In this document: in pieces, positions 61,584 through 64,000 of the stretch | Layout of the letters: each line of letters starts with the position of its first letter | Position numbering within the stretch: position 1 is the first letter of the stretch | Source of the DNA: Hyphomonadaceae bacterium BL14 | GTDB lineage: Bacteria > Pseudomonadota > Alphaproteobacteria > Caulobacterales > Maricaulaceae | NCBI GenBank assembly: GCA_027627705.1 | Contig: CP091242.1 | Location: forward strand, 2,688,290-2,752,289 | Reading direction: 5' to 3' | DNA length: 64,000 nucleotides | Program-made: the position numbers and the translations under genes | The notes under the pieces: model-generated | Database searches by the model: none | Seen by the model: only the letters and a program-made list of their open reading frames with translations | Told to the model about the DNA's origin: nothing

Positions 61584-62053
61584 CCCTCCCGGTGATAAGG
61601 CGCGCCGGCGATCAGGGATGCGGCGCGGTAGAGCTGCTCGGCCAGCATGACGCGCACCAGCTTGTGCGGCCAGGTCGCGGTGCCATAGCTGATCAGCTGG
61701 ACGCCGGGCGGCAGCAGGGCGCGCTCATGCCCGTCCGCCCCGCCGATCAGGAAAACCGCGTTGCGCACGCCATCATCGCGCGCCCGCGCGATACGGTCGG
61801 CAAAGCCCATGGAGCTCACGGTCTTGCCGGTTTCGTCCAGCGCGATCACCAGCGTACCGGTCTCCAGCCCGTCCAGAAGCGCGGCGGTCTCGGCCGCCTT
61901 GTCCTTCAGGCGGCGCGGATCGATCTCGTGGTCTGTGAAAGGGCCCAGGCCGCAGGGACGGCCCGTGGCGGTGGCTCGGGCAAGATAGTCGTCGACCATC
62001 TCGCGTTCAGGGCCGGCTTTGAGCCGGCCTACAGCCCGGATTTCCGCACGCAT
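61580..62053 (-). CDS. rlmH: 23S rRNA pseudouridine-1915 N3-methyltransferase
   Basis: The 157-residue SPOUT methyltransferase shows LIGGADGHE, the knot motif GTATWPHKLVRVMLAEQLYRA and the GAPYHREG end. It modifies helix 69 of 23S rRNA. The ATG at 62053 gives the family length. It overlaps envC by 4 bp and follows rsfS by 31 bp. Confidence 0.97.
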   Translation of the reverse strand: MRAEIRAVGRLKAGPEREMVDDYLARATATGRPCGLGPFTDHEIDPRRLKDKAAETAALLDGLETGTLVIALDETGKTVSSMGFADRIARARDDGVRNAVFLIGGADGHERALLPPGVQLISYGTATWPHKLVRVMLAEQLYRAASLIAGAPYHREG

Positions 62054-62084
62054 GGCCGTGCTCCGTGCGTGATGCGCCGGCGGG

Positions 62085-62492
62085 TCAGGCCGTCCCGCCG
62101 GGCGGGGCTGACCACATCTTCTCCAGATCATAGAAGACGCGCACTTCGGGACGGAACACGTGGACGATCACATCGCCGGCGTCGATCAGCACCCAGTCAG
62201 CGCTTTTCAGGCCTTCAGCCCGCACGCCATCCACACCCGCGTCCTTGAGCTTGCGCAGAAGGTGGTCGGAGATCGCGCCCACATGCCGGTTGGACCGGCC
62301 CGAGGCGATGATCACGATGTCGGCGACAGAGGATTTGCCGTCGAGGTCGATGGCGACAATGTCTTCGGCCTTGTCGTCCTCGAGGGCGGCGATGACGAGC
62401 GCTTCAAGCGCTTGGGGTCCGTTCGCGTCTAGGGCCGCGGGGCCGTCCGGCGCGCGGTGTTGCAGGTCAGTGGACAGAGTCCTTACTCCCAT
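62085..62492 (-). CDS. rsfS: Ribosomal silencing factor RsfS
   Basis: The 135-residue protein binds L14 and keeps subunits apart. It shows LEDDKAEDIVAIDLDGKSSVAD, IIASGRSNRHV and WVLIDAGDVIVHVF. No Shine-Dalgarno is clear before the ATG at 62492, so the start could lie a little downstream. It comes 40 bp after egtD and 31 bp before rlmH. Confidence 0.95.
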   Translation of the reverse strand: MGVRTLSTDLQHRAPDGPAALDANGPQALEALVIAALEDDKAEDIVAIDLDGKSSVADIVIIASGRSNRHVGAISDHLLRKLKDAGVDGVRAEGLKSADWVLIDAGDVIVHVFRPEVRVFYDLEKMWSAPPGGTA

Positions 62493-62532
62493 GGCTGTCA
62501 GACCCGGCTGCGTCCGGGCGGGTCGTACCGTA

Positions 62533-63531
62533 TCATGCTTCGCCCGGGCATTCGAGCCAGTGTATGGAGAAGGGCTCGTCGCCCCCCTGCCAGGCGTGGA
62601 CCGGCACCAGACCGGCTGACCGGGCGAGGTCGCGGAAGGTGTCCAGCGTGAATTTGTGGGAGTTCTCGGTGTGTATCGTCTCGCTTTCGCGCAGCACGAA
62701 TGCGCGCCCCGCCACTGTGAAATGCTGATCCTTCACTGCCTGCAGATACATCTCCATGCGTGAGCGGTACGGATTCCAGAAGGCGCGATAGCGCAGGCCC
62801 TCAGGGTCCAGCGTGCCGCCCAGTTCGGTATTGATGCGCCGGACCAGATTGAAATTGAAATCCGCTGTGGCACCGCCCGCATCGTCATAGGCGGCTTCCA
62901 GAACCCGCGCGTCCTTGCGCAGATCGGCACCGATCAGCAGTGCATCGCCGGGCCGCAGCCAGGCGGCCAGTGTCTGCAACAGGGCGCGCGCATCAATCAG
63001 CTCGAAATTGCCGATGGTGGAGCCGGGAAAGAATACGATCCGGCGGCCCGGCGGCAGCGGCAGGGCGGACAGATCGATGGGACGGGTGAAATCATGGCAA
63101 ACCGCCCCGATCACCATATCGGGATGATCGCTGGCGATGTCGGCGCAGGCCGCCTTCACATGCTCGCCGGAAATATCCATGCCGGCATAGGCGGAAGGCG
63201 CGTCCAGCGCATCGATGAGCTTGCGCACTTTCACACTGGAGCCTGCCCCCGGCTCCAGCACCACTGCGCCGGGGCCCGCCAGGGCGCGCAGCTCCGGCCC
63301 GATGGCATCCAGCAAGGCCAGCTCGGTGCGGGTGGGATAGTATTCCGGTGCCTGCGTGATCCGGTCGAAAATCCGCGATCCTTCCGCATCGTAGAAATAT
63401 TTCGCCGGAATGGCCTTTTGCGGCTTGGCCAGACCGGCCAGTACGTCGGCGCGGAAATCGCCGGCGGGCGGACGCAAATCTTCAAAGAAGGCGAGCGCAG
63501 GCGCGCCGGGGAGGGGCTGGGTTGAGGTCAT
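62533..63531 (-). CDS. egtD: L-histidine N-alpha-methyltransferase (ergothioneine pathway)
   Basis: The 332-residue enzyme makes hercynine by trimethylating histidine. The SAM site LEPGAGSSVKVRKLI, the FFPGSTIGNF loop, and the FNFNLVRRINTELGGTL region are typical of EgtD. Its usual partner egtB is not in the window. It is inserted between nadD and rsfS, genes that are normally adjacent, and is read in the same direction (24 bp after nadD, 40 bp before rsfS). Confidence 0.93.
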   Translation of the reverse strand: MTSTQPLPGAPALAFFEDLRPPAGDFRADVLAGLAKPQKAIPAKYFYDAEGSRIFDRITQAPEYYPTRTELALLDAIGPELRALAGPGAVVLEPGAGSSVKVRKLIDALDAPSAYAGMDISGEHVKAACADIASDHPDMVIGAVCHDFTRPIDLSALPLPPGRRIVFFPGSTIGNFELIDARALLQTLAAWLRPGDALLIGADLRKDARVLEAAYDDAGGATADFNFNLVRRINTELGGTLDPEGLRYRAFWNPYRSRMEMYLQAVKDQHFTVAGRAFVLRESETIHTENSHKFTLDTFRDLARSAGLVPVHAWQGGDEPFSIHWLECPGEA

Positions 63532-63555
63532 GGCGCCAGTGGGGCTGCTGCACGG

Positions 63556-64000
63556 TCAGCCGCGCATTAGGCGCGACGCATGGGGATGTAAACGCTCGGT
63601 CAGATATGTCCACCCGGGCGCGCCCCTGTTCACAAGGGTGTGCGCCTGGCGATCCGGGATTTGCGTCTGTCCGGGCGCCCGCGCGGCGGGACTGAAGCGG
63701 GCGGCGAGGCCGGTGCCGGGACGGGCGATGACCGCCAGCGGCGTGCGCGCCACAATCTCGCGCCAGGCCTTCCAGCGATGCAGCTCGGCCAGGCCGTCCG
63801 CGCCCATGATCCACACGAAACGCACGCCGCGATGGCGCGCCTGCAGAAAGGCGATCACATCCACCGTGCGATGGCTGGGCAGGCGCGCCTCCAGCGCACT
63901 GACGACATGACGCGGTCCGGGCACCAGCGCGCGCACGCCATCCAAGCGTTCTGCCAGGGGCGCGGGTGGATTGTCCTTGAACGGATTGCCCGGACTGACC
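63556..64000 (-). CDS. nadD: Nicotinate-nucleotide adenylyltransferase (5' part cut by window edge)
   Basis: The visible 148 residues are the C-terminal three quarters of NadD, starting at VSPGNPFKD (the conserved SPxNP motif) and containing FVWIMGADGLAELHRWKAW with the family Asp-Trp region. It makes NaAD from nicotinate mononucleotide. Its N-terminal GxFDPxHxGH motif is beyond base 64000. The stop at 63556 is 24 bp upstream of egtD. Confidence 0.95.
   Translation of the reverse strand, partial: VSPGNPFKDNPPAPLAERLDGVRALVPGPRHVVSALEARLPSHRTVDVIAFLQARHRGVRFVWIMGADGLAELHRWKAWREIVARTPLAVIARPGTGLAARFSPAARAPGQTQIPDRQAHTLVNRGAPGWTYLTERLHPHASRLMRG

Overview
The window is GC-rich, densely coded DNA from an alphaproteobacterium, most likely of the Hyphomonadaceae/Maricaulaceae type (Oceanicaulis, Glycocaulis, Maricaulis). 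This placement rests on gene content and order (nadD-rsfS-rlmH-envC-ctpA, rpmI-rplT-pheST, fabA-fabB, dgcA-dgcN) and on recognisable protein families; no rRNA is present to confirm it. I see no tRNA, rRNA, CRISPR array, prophage or insertion-sequence transposase. Both ends cut genes: an integral membrane protein at base 1 and nadD at base 64000.

Bases 1-13.7 kb form a surface-polysaccharide region. An eight-gene plus-strand run (1088-8119) carries a dehydratase-like SDR, a UGM/amine-oxidase-like flavoprotein, GtrA, a HAD-UbiA fusion, DprE1-like and DprE2-like enzymes and a VTT-domain membrane protein. The four central activities match the mycobacterial set that makes polyprenyl-phosphate arabinofuranose. 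A truncated GT-C-like membrane protein diverges from it. Facing it is a complete dTDP-L-rhamnose operon (rmlCBDA), then a sulfotransferase with a basic tail and a long coiled coil.

Bases 14-28.7 kb hold a strongly codon-biased acidic secreted protein and a type II secretion system split into convergent modules: gspE-gspF and gspG-gspH on the plus strand, and MTase-gspJ-K-L-M-C-D-O-I on the minus strand. Two related SAM methyltransferases sit inside the locus. A triple tandem copy of a roughly 100 bp two-hairpin repeat lies between gspF and one methyltransferase. Single copies of the same family occur at 13831 and 49747. The CTAG ends of these elements supply the stop codons of three genes.

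Bases 29-49.7 kb are mostly housekeeping genes. They cover amino-sugar supply (glmS, a DegT aminotransferase), D-glutamate catabolism (dgcA-dgcN), an XRE/DUF2975 pair, phenylalanine hydroxylase, thiE, cmk, yebC, a kdsB-phosphatase-O-antigen ligase cluster, serA, a periplasmic MBL hydrolase, fabA-fabB and a DUF4349 lipoprotein.

Bases 49.9-64 kb contain the rpmI-rplT-pheS-pheT operon, two secreted proteins built from the same Cys-pair domain (four copies and one copy), an ABC-F ATPase, and the conserved nadD-rsfS-rlmH-envC-ctpA operon with egtD inserted between nadD and rsfS.
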